Shown here in pieces: positions 36,502 to 46,231 of a DNA stretch of 63,354 nucleotides. Origin of the DNA: Nostoc sp. CMAA1605 (GTDB lineage: Bacteria > Cyanobacteriota > Cyanobacteriia > Cyanobacteriales > Nostocaceae); assembly GCF_021596505.1 (NCBI RefSeq), contig NZ_PJIZ01000036.1:1-63354 (forward strand), read 5' to 3'. Made by a program: the position numbers and the translations under genes. Below the pieces are notes generated by a model. The model did not search any database and was not told where the DNA came from. It was given only the letters and a program-made list of their open reading frames with translations. Position 1 is the stretch's first letter; every line of letters starts with the position of its first letter.

Positions 36502-37668
36502 CTAAATCCGAGAAAGCACAAACTTTTCTAACCTATCCATGCCCTTTTCAATGGTGTTTAAATCGGTGGCATAGGAAAGGCGAATGTTGTTATCAGCACC
36601 AAAGGCAATTCCAGGAATTACAGCTACTTGATGGGCTTCAATCAGCGCATCACAGAATTCCAGGGATTTTAAACCAGTTTTGCTGATGTCGGGGAACAGG
36701 TAAAACGCGCCGTCTGGTGTGGGACAACTCAAGCCGGGAATGGCGTTGAGTCTGTCTAACATCACTTGTCTTCGTTTAGCGAAGGCTTGAAGCATTTCTG
36801 CGACACAGTCTTGGGAACTTTCTAAAGCGGCGATCGCCCCATATTGAGCAAAGGTACAGACATTTGATGTACTATGCCCTTGGATGGTGCTAGCGGCTTT
36901 GATAATTTCCACTGGCCCCGCTAAATAACCCAGTCGCCAACCAGTCATGGAGTAAGCTTTGGCAAATCCATTACTAATCAAGGTGCGCTGAAAAATTTCC
37001 TCACCTAAAGAACCGATGCTGATATGTTCTGCACCATCGTAGAGAATTTTTTCATAAATCTCATCAGATACTACATATATATCTGCATCAACTATTACCT
37101 TTGCTAAAGCTTTGATTTCCTCTGGTGTATACACCATCCCTGTGGGGTTAGAAGGGGAATTGAGGATAAATAGCTTTGTTTTGGGGGTAATAGCTTGTTT
37201 TAATTGCTCAGGGGTAATTTTATAGCCTGTAGCAGCATCTGTTTGGATAATTACAGGTTTCCCGCCTACTAATGTCACCATTTCTGGGTAACTGAGCCAG
37301 TAGGGTGCAGGGATAATTACCTCATCACCAGGGTCAATTAATGCTGCCATGAGGTTATAAAGAGAATGTTTACCGCCATTGGTGACAATCACATTCTCGG
37401 CTTTGTAGTTTAGACCATTATCTGATTGCAGCTTGTGGGCGATCGCTTCTCTTAACTTTGGTTCACCTGCGGCTGGGCCATACTTGGTTTTACCTGATTC
37501 CAAAGCTTTAGCTGCGGCTGCTTTAATGTGCGCTGGGGTATCAAAATCCGGTTCACCAGCACTAAAACTACAAACGTCTATACCCTCTGCCTTCATCGCC
37601 TTAGCTTTCGCGGCGATCGCTAAGGTGAGTGAAGGTGTTACCTGACTTACTCTTGCTGCCAGCTTCAT
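36502..37668 (-). CDS. aspC: Aspartate aminotransferase (class I PLP)
   Basis: An about 388-residue fold-type I aminotransferase, highly typical of the cyanobacterial/Bacillus-type aspartate aminotransferases: [55 protein letters not shown], the Schiff-base Lys in [17 protein letters not shown], and the substrate-carboxylate Arg in IRLSYA. It interconverts aspartate and oxaloacetate with glutamate as partner. I choose ATG 37668 ([13 protein letters not shown]), the usual family start; a GTG at 37695 would add nine residues. It is a housekeeping gene, although it makes aspartate, the precursor of both Dab and beta-alanine. Confidence 0.9.
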   Translation of the reverse strand: MKLAARVSQVTPSLTLAIAAKAKAMKAEGIDVCSFSAGEPDFDTPAHIKAAAAKALESGKTKYGPAAGEPKLREAIAHKLQSDNGLNYKAENVIVTNGGKHSLYNLMAALIDPGDEVIIPAPYWLSYPEMVTLVGGKPVIIQTDAATGYKITPEQLKQAITPKTKLFILNSPSNPTGMVYTPEEIKALAKVIVDADIYVVSDEIYEKILYDGAEHISIGSLGEEIFQRTLISNGFAKAYSMTGWRLGYLAGPVEIIKAASTIQGHSTSNVCTFAQYGAIAALESSQDCVAEMLQAFAKRRQVMLDRLNAIPGLSCPTPDGAFYLFPDISKTGLKSLEFCDALIEAHQVAVIPGIAFGADNNIRLSYATDLNTIEKGMDRLEKFVLSRI

Positions 37669-37870
37669 TCTTACTCTATTTGGCAAATCTTTCACTTCTC
37701 TTAGGATATCCCAGAATTTGTCTCAAAAATAGAGACTAGTAAAAAAAGATCAAGTTTCCGATTTCGCGCCTGTTACTGAATGTCTGAGAATTGATAGTAG
37801 CAACAAAAGACAAAAGGAGATAACTTTCACTGCATTGTTGTAAGATTTGGTACATTCTTTTCTAGTAATT

Positions 37871-38230
37871 TTATTGGCTAGACATAGAATGTTTTTGTTG
37901 TCTAATCCTACCTAATTCTTGAGGATTAACTTCTCGGCTTGGCTTACCACTCTCAAGATAATCATCGCTGCTTCTGGTGATGTGTTTTCTGTTTTTGGCT
38001 TTGTAGTAGGGGCTAGTAGGCTCTGTATATCCTATGCGGCGTTGTTGATGGGTGTAATAAGGTGTAGCTAATTCTGCTTTGTGTTCTCTGGCTGAATAGT
38101 AACCAGCAGCAGCAGCCGAGTTTGTAGGTAAACCCAGCAGCCAAATTAACCCGATTAGTATCCCTAAGATGATATTATGCCGCCAATGATTGAGTTTATT
38201 TTTGATTGTCAACATTGAAAAAATCCCCAT
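37871..38230 (-). CDS. Small putative exported protein, unknown function
   Basis: About 119 residues from ATG 38230 (MGIFSMLTIKNK...; ATG 38215 is an alternative). A basic start, a hydrophobic stretch (IILGILIGLIWLLGLP) and TNSAAAAG suggest a signal peptide cleaved after the Ala run. The mature part is rich in Tyr, Lys, Arg and Ser (AGYYSAREHKAEL, PYYTHQQRRIGYTEP) with no recognised domain. The open frame reaches 38371, but that extension translates an AAAAGGC tandem repeat and is not credible. Function unknown. Confidence 0.6.
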   Translation of the reverse strand: MGIFSMLTIKNKLNHWRHNIILGILIGLIWLLGLPTNSAAAAGYYSAREHKAELATPYYTHQQRRIGYTEPTSPYYKAKNRKHITRSSDDYLESGKPSREVNPQELGRIRQQKHSMSSQ

Positions 38231-38294
38231 TCTGTTCTTACACAAAGTTAGATAATTTTCAATCTTGCTAACGTCTTTCTTGGGACAGGGATTA

Positions 38295-38322
38295 AAAAGG
38301 CAAAAGGCAAAAGGCAAAAGAC
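38295..38322. repeat. AAAAGGC heptanucleotide tandem repeat
   Basis: About four copies of a 7-base unit just upstream of the small exported protein gene; typical of short tandemly repeated repetitive sequences of heterocystous cyanobacteria. Confidence 0.8.
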
Positions 38323-38442
38323 AAGAGATTATATGTCTTTTTAGGTAGTAATGTAGAGACGTTGCATACAAAGTCTCTACATCATTTATTTGGCGAAACT
38401 TTATAGAGAATTGGTATTACATAAAATGTACTGAAGAAAAAA

Positions 38443-38479
38443 TTACCTTTTACCTTTTACCTTTTGCCTTTTACCTTTA
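38443..38479. repeat. ACCTTTT heptanucleotide tandem repeat at the aldolase gene end
   Basis: About five copies of the complementary-type unit (taccttttaccttttgcctt core), ending at the stop of the aldolase gene (38481). Confidence 0.8.
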
Positions 38480-38480
38480 A

Positions 38481-39563
38481 TCACGCTATTGTGATCTCTG
38501 GCGATAAATAAACATCCTGAATAGCGTGAAAAAGTTTCACCCCTTCTTCAAAAGGTCGTTGAAAAGTCTTTCTTCCTGAAATTAAACCTGTACCTCCAGC
38601 ACGTTTATTAATCACGGCTGTACGCACAGCTTCGGCAAAGTCATTTTTGCCTGAAGCACCACCAGAGTTAATTAAACCTGCACGTCCGCAGTAGCAATTT
38701 AATACTTGATAACGGGTTAAATCGATGGGATGGTCACTGGTTAATTCTGTGTATACTCGCTGGTCGATTTTGCCGTAACTTTGACCTGTGGCTTTAGCTA
38801 CTGCTTCATAACCATGATTATTTTCTGGCAGTTTCTGTTTAATGATGTCAGCTTCAATGGTCACACCTAAATGATTAGCTTGTCCTGTAAGATCAGCTGC
38901 AACGTGATAATCTTTATCTTGTTTAAAAGCATTATTTCGCAAATAACACCAGAGAATAGTTACCATCCCCAATTCATGGGCATATTTAAAAGCTTGACTG
39001 ATTTCTTGGATTTGTCTAGTTGATTGTTCTGAACCAAAGTAAATAGTTGCACCAATGGCGACTGCACCTAAATTCCAAGCTTGTTCGACATCAGCAAATA
39101 ATACTTGGTCAAATTGATTCGGAACCGTCAACAATTCGTTATGGTTAATTTTGGCGATAAAAGGAATTTTGTGAGCATATTTACGCGATACACTCCCTAA
39201 TACTCCTAAAGTTGTAGCTACAGCATTACAACCTGCGGCGATCGCTAATTTGATAATATTTTCTGGGTCAAAATAAATGGGATTGGCTGCAAAAGAAGCA
39301 CCGGCTGAGTGTTCAATCCCTTGATCTACTGGCAAAATTGAGAGATAACCAGTATTTGCTAATCGCCCACTAGCATAAAGCTGCTGGAGATTACGCAAAA
39401 CTTGGGGGTGGCGATCGCTATTTAACCAAACTCGGTCTATAAAGTCCGGCCCTGGTAAATGCAGTAAATCTTTAGAGACTTTGGCTGTATAGTTGAGCAA
39501 ATTTTCGGCTTCATTCCCCAATAACGACTCAAGAGAATTACTTTCTATGAGTGTGGCAGTCAT
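38481..39563 (-). CDS. Class I fructose-bisphosphate aldolase (DhnA/FbaB type)
   Basis: A 360-residue TIM-barrel protein. It resembles the bacterial/archaeal-type class I aldolases: [69 protein letters not shown], and [32 protein letters not shown]. Such enzymes split fructose 1,6-bisphosphate through a Lys Schiff base in glycolysis and the Calvin cycle. ATG 39563 is preceded by GAGGAAAA, a good ribosome site. It stands alone on the minus strand, with a long upstream gap shared with the divergent sensor kinase. Confidence 0.88.
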   Translation of the reverse strand: MTATLIESNSLESLLGNEAENLLNYTAKVSKDLLHLPGPDFIDRVWLNSDRHPQVLRNLQQLYASGRLANTGYLSILPVDQGIEHSAGASFAANPIYFDPENIIKLAIAAGCNAVATTLGVLGSVSRKYAHKIPFIAKINHNELLTVPNQFDQVLFADVEQAWNLGAVAIGATIYFGSEQSTRQIQEISQAFKYAHELGMVTILWCYLRNNAFKQDKDYHVAADLTGQANHLGVTIEADIIKQKLPENNHGYEAVAKATGQSYGKIDQRVYTELTSDHPIDLTRYQVLNCYCGRAGLINSGGASGKNDFAEAVRTAVINKRAGGTGLISGRKTFQRPFEEGVKLFHAIQDVYLSPEITIA

Positions 39564-40023
39564 AGCATTTTCCTCTCATGTGAGCAAATGAGTTTGCCCT
39601 TAAGATAGCACTTTGCTATTAGAAATCATCTGGCAATTATATTTATCGATTTATCTCTAAATATGTATTTATCTGACAATACTATACAAAAATATACTAA
39701 TAAATTTATTTTAGTTGATAGAGCAAATGGCATATCTTAATTTCTTGATAAATCAGGATTTTGATGATTAATTAATCTATCTTGAGGAAGAAGTTACCTG
39801 CACTGGACGGGCAATCAGCCCATCCTACAGGATATGAATAATGTAATATTTCAGACTAGCCAAACCACTACGTATACTATATATGCTGAGATTTTTTCTC
39901 TAAATCAGATGCAGAAGTTAATTGAGTTTTTTCCTAAATGAATTAGTAGCCTATTGAATAGGGAATTTTGCAGCAACATCCCGTAGGGTATGCGTGAATT
40001 TTTACTTTCCCAAAGGGGTTGAT
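39564..40023. other. 460-bp divergent intergenic region
   Basis: Separates the aldolase (minus) from the sensor kinase (plus), so it should hold both promoters. It is AT-rich and has one small GGGC/GCCC hairpin (near 39808-39822, part of a dispersed GGGCAATCAGCCC-type repeat). The strong aaagggg site at its end sets the kinase start. I see no gene in it. Confidence 0.6.
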
Positions 40024-42999
40024 ATGAGCCGAGATAGCCTGTTGCCAAGAATTTTGTTAATTAACTCTCAACCTGAAGAGAGTGCTTGGATAATCACAGC
40101 ACTCTCCCAGAAATTACCAGAATGTGAAATTGAGGAAATTTTGAATGCAGAAAATTTAGCTCAGGCGATCGCTAATGGTAACTTTGATTTAGTCATCACT
40201 GATAAAAATTTACCCTGGACAACCGGAATCGATGTGCTACAAACTATAAAAGAGCATCATCAGGCTTGTCCTGTGATTATGTTTGCAGATTGTGATCATG
40301 TCGAGACTATAGTGGCTGCCATGAAAGCAGGGTTAGATGATTATGTGATCAAATCTCCCCATCAAATTGACAAATTATTACAAGCAATTGAACAGGCTAG
40401 ACAGAAAATTTCTCTGGATGATTCTCCAGCTACAACAACAGCCTGGCAAAAATCACAACAACCATATCAAACCTTAGTAGAAAATTCCCCTGACATTATT
40501 ACACGCTTCGATACACAACTACGGCATCTGTATGTTAGTCCGTCCGTGACAAAAATTACTGGGATGCCAACAAGGGCCTTTTTGGGTAAAACTTGCCGTG
40601 ATTTAGGCATATCAGCAGCAATTGTACAAGCTTGGGAAAAAGCCGCCCAAACCTTGCTCACAACTGGGAAAAAACAGATTATTGAATTTGAATTTGAGAC
40701 ACTTAACGGCAGACGTAACTTTGAAACGGCGATCGCCCCAGAGTTGAGCCATGACAACACGATTGAATCGATATTATGTATTTCACGGGATGTCACAGAT
40801 CGCAAAGCAGCAGCACAAGCCTTAAAACGTCAAGCACAGCAAGCACAAGCTTTAAATCGAGTAGTGCAAATTATTCGCAGTTCCCTGGATTTACAGACGA
40901 TTTTTTCCACAGCTACAGCAGAAGTCACACAATTATTAGCAGTCAATCGGACTTCCATTATTCAGTATTTACCAGAACAGCAGATTTGGAAAGTTCTAGC
41001 AGTTCATCGTTTAGATGAATCTATACCAGATAGCATAGGTTTAGAAATTCCAGATCAGGGAAATCTCTACGCAGCCCAACTTAAACAACAGCAAGTAGTG
41101 CGAATTAATGGCGTAGATGAAATTAATGATCCCATCCACAAACAACTAGCCCAGAAATTTACTCAGGTGTGGCTATTAACACCCATTAGCGTTAACGGTA
41201 AAGTTTGGGGTAGTCTATCACTCACCAAACCAGAAAGTGAAAGTCCCTGGAAAGATGAAGAAGTAGAACTATCAAGGAAAGTTGCTGATCAATTGGCGAT
41301 CGCAGTTCAGCAAGCACAACTCTATCAACAGGTGCAGCAAGAACTCAGGGAACGTCAACAAGCCGAAGCCGCCTTACAAAAACTCAACCAAGAACTCGAA
41401 CAACGAGTTGCAGAACGCACGCAACAACTCCAGCAAGCCGAAGCCAGATTCGAGCAAATTTTTCACGCCTCACCCTATCCCATCGTGATTATGTCTTTGC
41501 TAGATCAACGCTTTATTGAAGTCAATGAAGCATTTTGTCAGCTTTTCGGCTACTCCCGTGAACAATTAATCACTCAACAGCCAGAGGACTTCACTTTTTT
41601 CGCTGATCCAGCCTATGAGGGAATGATTCGTCAGCAAATATTAGCTAAGGGTAGTGTATGTGATTTTGAATGTGCCGTCTGCACCAAAACTGGAGAAATC
41701 CGCACCTTTTTAGCATCGGCCGAATGTATTCATGTAGACGGCATTCCCTGTTTTCTCACCACTGGTAGCGATATTACAGAACGCAAACAAGCAGAAGCCG
41801 CTAGACAACAACAAGCCAGAAAAGAAAGGTTATTGAGGTTAATTACCCAAGAAATTCGCCAATTTTTAGATTTAGATGCCATTCTCACCACTACTGTCAC
41901 CGAAGTGAGGCATACATTGAGTGTCAATCGGGCGGCTGTTTATCGTTTTCATCCCGATTGGAGTGGGAGTTTTATTGTTGAGTCCGTTAGTAAGGGGTGG
42001 AAAAAGCTTGTAGGTGCAGACTTTCAAGAGGTTTGGGAAGATAGTTATTTACAACAAACCCAAGGAGGCAGGTATAAAAATCATGAAACCTTTGCTGTGG
42101 GTGATATTTACACCGTGGGACATCAAGATTGTCATATCGCGGTTCTAGAAAAATTTCAAGTCAGGGCTTACGCGATCGCCCCGATTATTTGCGGAGATAC
42201 TCTGTGGGGCTTGTTAGCAATTTACCAAAATACTGCCCCCCGTAATTGGGAAGCTTGGGAAATTGAATTGCTAGAACAGATAGGGAATCAATTAGCAATT
42301 GCAATTCAACAATCAGAACTTTATGGACAACTGCAAACCGAACTACAAGAACGCAAAGAAATTGAGGAAAAAATTCGTACTTCTTTAAAAGAAAAGGAGG
42401 TGTTGTTGCGGGAAGTGTATCACCGAGTCAAAAATAATATGCAGATGGTTTCTAGCTTATTAAGCCTACAGACCAATAGCATCAAAGATCCAGCTGTCCT
42501 GAAGTTACTCACCGAAAGTCAGCGTCGAGTCAAAACAATGGCATTAATCCATGAACGACTTTATCGTTCTAAAAATCTATCGCGCATTAATTTTGCTTTT
42601 TATGTTCCAGAACTAGTGGGAAATTTAGTGCAATCCTACACTACTGTTGATTCAGAGATCCAGGTCACATTAGAAGTAGCCAATTTAGAACTAGACTTAG
42701 ATACAGCTGTTCCCTGTGGCTTAATCATCAATGAATTAGTATCTAATGCCCTCAAGTATGCTTTTCCCCAGCAAAAAGGTGAAATCACCCTACAATTCTG
42801 GCTAGAGGATGAGACTGACTATTATTGCTTGGTAGTAAAAGATGACGGTATTGGCATTCCTGCCGATTTTGATTTTCAGTGTACTACATCACTAGGAATG
42901 CAACTAGTATATGGACTAACAGAACAAATTGGTGGTGAAATTCAGTTAAATCGGCAACGAGGCAGTGAATTTAAGATTCGCTTTCAAAGAAGGTCGTAG
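40024..42999 (+). CDS. Sensor histidine kinase: REC-PAS-GAF-PAS-GAF-HisKA_2-HATPase
   Basis: A 991-residue cytoplasmic kinase. Order by eye: receiver (~8-125, phospho-Asp region VITDKNLPW, Lys in YVIKSP), PAS (~150-265), GAF (~285-440), a Gln-rich coiled coil (~435-480), PAS (~480-590), GAF (~610-770), a HisKA_2-type dimerisation domain with VYHRVKNNMQMVSSLLSLQ (His near 800) and a HATPase (NELVSNALKYAF, DDGIGIP, LGMQLVYGL). The GAF domains have no clear DxCF chromophore Cys, so bilin binding is not supported. I choose ATG 40024 because AAAGGGG lies six bases upstream; a GTG at 39994 lacks one. The next gene starts one base later. Confidence 0.92.
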   Translation: MSRDSLLPRILLINSQPEESAWIITALSQKLPECEIEEILNAENLAQAIANGNFDLVITDKNLPWTTGIDVLQTIKEHHQACPVIMFADCDHVETIVAAMKAGLDDYVIKSPHQIDKLLQAIEQARQKISLDDSPATTTAWQKSQQPYQTLVENSPDIITRFDTQLRHLYVSPSVTKITGMPTRAFLGKTCRDLGISAAIVQAWEKAAQTLLTTGKKQIIEFEFETLNGRRNFETAIAPELSHDNTIESILCISRDVTDRKAAAQALKRQAQQAQALNRVVQIIRSSLDLQTIFSTATAEVTQLLAVNRTSIIQYLPEQQIWKVLAVHRLDESIPDSIGLEIPDQGNLYAAQLKQQQVVRINGVDEINDPIHKQLAQKFTQVWLLTPISVNGKVWGSLSLTKPESESPWKDEEVELSRKVADQLAIAVQQAQLYQQVQQELRERQQAEAALQKLNQELEQRVAERTQQLQQAEARFEQIFHASPYPIVIMSLLDQRFIEVNEAFCQLFGYSREQLITQQPEDFTFFADPAYEGMIRQQILAKGSVCDFECAVCTKTGEIRTFLASAECIHVDGIPCFLTTGSDITERKQAEAARQQQARKERLLRLITQEIRQFLDLDAILTTTVTEVRHTLSVNRAAVYRFHPDWSGSFIVESVSKGWKKLVGADFQEVWEDSYLQQTQGGRYKNHETFAVGDIYTVGHQDCHIAVLEKFQVRAYAIAPIICGDTLWGLLAIYQNTAPRNWEAWEIELLEQIGNQLAIAIQQSELYGQLQTELQERKEIEEKIRTSLKEKEVLLREVYHRVKNNMQMVSSLLSLQTNSIKDPAVLKLLTESQRRVKTMALIHERLYRSKNLSRINFAFYVPELVGNLVQSYTTVDSEIQVTLEVANLELDLDTAVPCGLIINELVSNALKYAFPQQKGEITLQFWLEDETDYYCLVVKDDGIGIPADFDFQCTTSLGMQLVYGLTEQIGGEIQLNRQRGSEFKIRFQRRS

Positions 43000-43000
43000 T

Positions 43001-44206
43001 ATGGCACAGACAGTTTCCAATTCTAGTATTTTGATTGTTGAAGATGAATGGGTGATTGCCCTAGATATCAAACAACATCTTCAAAGATTAGGTTACAGAA
43101 TCGCTGGAACTGCCAATTCGGCACACAAAGCTTTAGAACTGGTGGCGATCAACCAACCAGATTTGGTGTTAATGGATATTTATTTGCAAGGTAACACCAC
43201 AGGGATTGTCGCAGCCCGTTATATATTACAACAATTCAACATACCTGTAGTGTTTCTCACCGCCCACGCTGATGAGTCTACATTAAAAGAGGCGATCGCA
43301 GTCCATCCTTATGGTTACATTGTCAAACCATTCGAGGAGCAGGATTTAAGTATTGCCATCCAGGTGGCTCTAGCTAATCATCGCGCTGAACAAGCCATCC
43401 AGCAAGCCTTAGCTCAAGAAAAACGCCTCAATGAACTCAAATCACAATTTGTTTCCATTGTGTCCCATGAATTTCGCAACCCCTTAAGTTCTTTACTGAT
43501 GAGTTTAGAACTCTTGGAAGAGCCAAGTTCCCTCACTCCTGAACAGAAACTAGCTCACATTGGACGGAGTAAACAAGCTATTAAGCATATGGCAAAACTG
43601 ATCACAGATGTTTTAGTTGTCGGTCAGTTAGAGCAAGAACAGTTTCATTGTCAACCCACACTGATAGATATTCACTATTTTTGTTCTAGTCTCATAGCAG
43701 ATTTAGAGTTTTACTCACCCACCGCCAATAGACTGGTATTGAGATTGGAGGGTGAGACAGCAAAAAATATAATGTACAGTGCTGACCCCCATTTATTGCA
43801 ACACATCCTGACGAATTTGCTCGAAAATGCCATCAAGTATTCACCAGCAGACAGCACTGTCACCTTGGCCTTACAATGTCAGCCAAACCACATCGAATTT
43901 CAAATTATTGACCAGGGTATTGGGTTAACATCTCAAGATATGGCTAAATTATTCACACCGTTCTACCGAGGACTTAATGTTGGTAAAACTCCAGGGACGG
44001 GTTTAGGTTTATCTATTGTCAAAAAGTGCGTCGATGTTCACGGCGGCGAGATTAAAGTCACTAGTGAATTGAATGTGGGAACAACATTTACAGTCATTAT
44101 TCCGGCTGTCAGGGAGGAAGTTAATACCAATGCAAAAAGCCCTGCTGATTCGCATCATGTCTCAGAGAAAAGGCTTGCACCTACAAAGTTCAGAATGCAA
44201 AATTGA
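43001..44206 (+). CDS. Hybrid response regulator-histidine kinase
   Basis: A 401-residue protein with an N-terminal receiver (SILIVEDEWVIALDIK, phospho-Asp in LVLMDIYLQG, Lys in YIVKPFEEQD), then a HisKA domain (FVSIVSHEFRNPLSSLL) and a HATPase (NLLENAIKYSPAD, IIDQGIGL, GTGLGLSIVKKCVDVHGG). No membrane segments. The ATG follows the upstream stop by one base, so the two signalling genes are an operon. The layout suits a phosphorelay in which the first kinase phosphorylates this receiver. The signal is unknown. Confidence 0.92.
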   Translation: MAQTVSNSSILIVEDEWVIALDIKQHLQRLGYRIAGTANSAHKALELVAINQPDLVLMDIYLQGNTTGIVAARYILQQFNIPVVFLTAHADESTLKEAIAVHPYGYIVKPFEEQDLSIAIQVALANHRAEQAIQQALAQEKRLNELKSQFVSIVSHEFRNPLSSLLMSLELLEEPSSLTPEQKLAHIGRSKQAIKHMAKLITDVLVVGQLEQEQFHCQPTLIDIHYFCSSLIADLEFYSPTANRLVLRLEGETAKNIMYSADPHLLQHILTNLLENAIKYSPADSTVTLALQCQPNHIEFQIIDQGIGLTSQDMAKLFTPFYRGLNVGKTPGTGLGLSIVKKCVDVHGGEIKVTSELNVGTTFTVIIPAVREEVNTNAKSPADSHHVSEKRLAPTKFRMQN

Positions 44207-44335
44207 AAAAATATACTATCACGTTGATGGCACAATTAGGTGAGTTGTCAGAACGAATTTATACTGGAACAATTCCATACAAAGCCTGATTCTGACTGGA
44301 AAAACTCGCTTAATATTACAATACAGTTAGGGATT

Positions 44336-45127
44336 ATGCTGGGTGCGATCGCTGGTGATATTATTGGTTCAGTCTATGAAGGTAATGGTCTAAAAACTAA
44401 AGATTTTCCTTTATTTGGTAGACAGTCCCGCTTCACAGATGACACGGTGTTGACTGTGGCGGTTGCAGATATCATTCTCCATACTGCCCAATTTCCCCCC
44501 AGTAGTCTGTATATTGAGCAACTTCATTGGTATTACCATCGTTACCAATATGCAGGCTACGGTCGCAACTTCAGCAATTGGGCTAAGTCTCACAGTCGCC
44601 AACCATACAACAGTTTTGGCAATGGTGCAGCTATGCGTGTTAGTCCTATTGGTTTTGCTTTCGATGATTTAGAGACTGTGTTAAGGGAAGCTAAACGCAG
44701 TGCAGAAGTCACCCATAATCATCCTGAAGGGATTAAAGGCGCGCAAGCTACCGCCGCAGCTATTTTTTTGGCGCGTCAGGGTTATCATCAAACGGCGATT
44801 AAATCCTACATTCAGGCTAACTTTGGTTATAACCTCGAAGCCACCCTAGACCAAATTCGCCCCGCATATCAATATGATGCTAGTTGTCCTGGTTCTGTCC
44901 CCCAAGCCATTATCGCCTTTCTAGAATCCACTAGCTTTGAAGATGCGATTCGCAATGCGGTTTCTCTGGGTGGCGATAGTGACACCATTGCTTGCATTAC
45001 AGGTGGTATTGCTCAAGCTTACTATGGTGGTGTCCCCCAGGCGATCGCTCAACAAACCTTAGCCCATCTTGATGAGTATCTCTGCACCATTACAGAAAAG
45101 TTTATTGATAAATATTGTGGGGGATGA
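44336..45127 (+). CDS. ADP-ribosylglycohydrolase family protein
   Basis: About 263 residues. The family's metal-binding motifs are visible: GAIAGDIIGSVYEG at the start, FTDDTVLTVAVAD, and SLGGDSDTIACITGGIAQA near the end. These di-Mg enzymes remove ADP-ribose from proteins, DNA or small molecules. I start at ATG 44336 because the fold begins there and TTAGGG precedes it; the longer frame from 44240 adds 32 unrelated residues. Confidence 0.9.
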   Translation: MLGAIAGDIIGSVYEGNGLKTKDFPLFGRQSRFTDDTVLTVAVADIILHTAQFPPSSLYIEQLHWYYHRYQYAGYGRNFSNWAKSHSRQPYNSFGNGAAMRVSPIGFAFDDLETVLREAKRSAEVTHNHPEGIKGAQATAAAIFLARQGYHQTAIKSYIQANFGYNLEATLDQIRPAYQYDASCPGSVPQAIIAFLESTSFEDAIRNAVSLGGDSDTIACITGGIAQAYYGGVPQAIAQQTLAHLDEYLCTITEKFIDKYCGG

Positions 45128-45153
45128 TTTGCTGCTAATTCAGTTAGCATTTA

Positions 45154-45531
45154 CTAACAATCGATGATTTCCTGAATCACACTCTTTAAATCTGTATCAG
45201 CAGGACGTTTCTTAAACTGCTCATGACTATAAATCCAAACAAGTTTAATTGTATGGGTAAGAGAATTCACCAAATACATCAATCTAATTTGTCCTGAAGC
45301 ACCTTTAGAAAATCTCAATTCTAACTTGTGAAATGTCCATTCTCCTGGTAGCTGAATTTTTCCAGGTAGAGGTTCTTGACGTGAGTTTTGGGGATATGGA
45401 TCTTCAATCAAGTCCTCTAATGTTTGGGACAGCATTTCCACAAAAGCAGCACCATGAAATTTAGCGATTTTTTTAAAAGAACGTTGGAAGTTATCAGATT
45501 TCTCAATCGAGAAGGGAGTTGAGCCAGTCAT
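45154..45531 (-). CDS. RelE/ParE-fold toxin of a Panacea-type toxin-antitoxin pair
   Basis: A 125-residue basic protein with the RelE-superfamily outline: FQRSFKKIAK near the start, PGEWTFHKLELRFSKG, GQIRLMYLV and IKLVWIYSHEQFKK. RelE-type toxins usually cut mRNA on the ribosome; ParE types act on gyrase; I cannot tell which applies. Its start lies 29 bases inside the end of the Panacea gene upstream, typical of coupled toxin-antitoxin operons with the antitoxin first. Confidence 0.75.
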   Translation of the reverse strand: MTGSTPFSIEKSDNFQRSFKKIAKFHGAAFVEMLSQTLEDLIEDPYPQNSRQEPLPGKIQLPGEWTFHKLELRFSKGASGQIRLMYLVNSLTHTIKLVWIYSHEQFKKRPADTDLKSVIQEIIDC

Positions 45532-46090
45532 GCACTTCTCCTTTCGTGATACGAGTTGAAGATTCTGAATTACAAGCGTCCTCTAACACTCTAGACATTA
45601 CAGCTTGATAAGCAGGATTTTCACGCTCTATTAAATCTAATTTTTGACATCCTAATGCTTTCATATCTTCTAGCAAAATCGGCTCAGTGGAACTAGCATC
45701 TAATGCTAAACCCTTGCGTGCTTTTATCCACGGAAATTCTAAATGGGTCATACCACTAAGTCGATAAGCATGATACCCGCCAAAATATTCCCAAACTTCT
45801 GCTAAAACCTCTTTCTGCCCATCAGGAATTTGTGATAAAAATTCTTTTTCTGGTATGGGTAACTGTTGAGCTTCAAATTCACTGTAAAACCTATAAGCAG
45901 GAGGACAAACAGGCCCGTATCGCCACGCCTGAATTTCCTCATTAAACAAGGGCTGATCAAACAATGCTAAATGTATACTTTGTGAATAGTACAGAAGCTT
46001 TTGAACCTTCATATTTGTCATATCGGCTTCTATACCATCCTCGTAGGCTCTAACAATAAAGTAGCGAGCCACATCTAGACAATTACTCAT
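45503..46090 (-). CDS. Panacea (DUF4065/SocA-like) antitoxin
   Basis: A 195-residue protein with the DUF4065 hallmark region near the start: VARYFIVRAYEDG, MTNMKVQKLLYYSQSIHLAL, EEIQAWRYGPVCPPAYRFY. Panacea proteins are antitoxins that neutralise many unrelated toxins. It precedes and overlaps a RelE-like gene. The 141-base gap upstream (46091-46231) has AT-rich sequence that could hold its promoter; no operator is evident. Confidence 0.85.
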   Translation of the reverse strand: MSNCLDVARYFIVRAYEDGIEADMTNMKVQKLLYYSQSIHLALFDQPLFNEEIQAWRYGPVCPPAYRFYSEFEAQQLPIPEKEFLSQIPDGQKEVLAEVWEYFGGYHAYRLSGMTHLEFPWIKARKGLALDASSTEPILLEDMKALGCQKLDLIERENPAYQAVMSRVLEDACNSESSTRITKGEVHDWLNSLLD

Positions 46091-46231
46091 AGGCTAGACC
46101 CGCAAACTAAATTAAACTCACCAGTATATTCAACAAATCTCATATTAGCGTGTATACATACTATAATAACCACTAATTATCAATATATAGTACAAATAAA
46201 CTAACTAATTTGTAGATATTAAACTAACTCT

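Noticed and set aside
38231..38371. N-terminal extension of the small exported protein
   Set aside because: It is translated AAAAGGC repeat DNA, and the signal peptide begins at the internal Met.
40900..42290. Phytochrome-like bilin-binding GAF domains in the sensor kinase
   Set aside because: No DxCF or PHY-type Cys-His context was found; the GAF domains are of the generic type.
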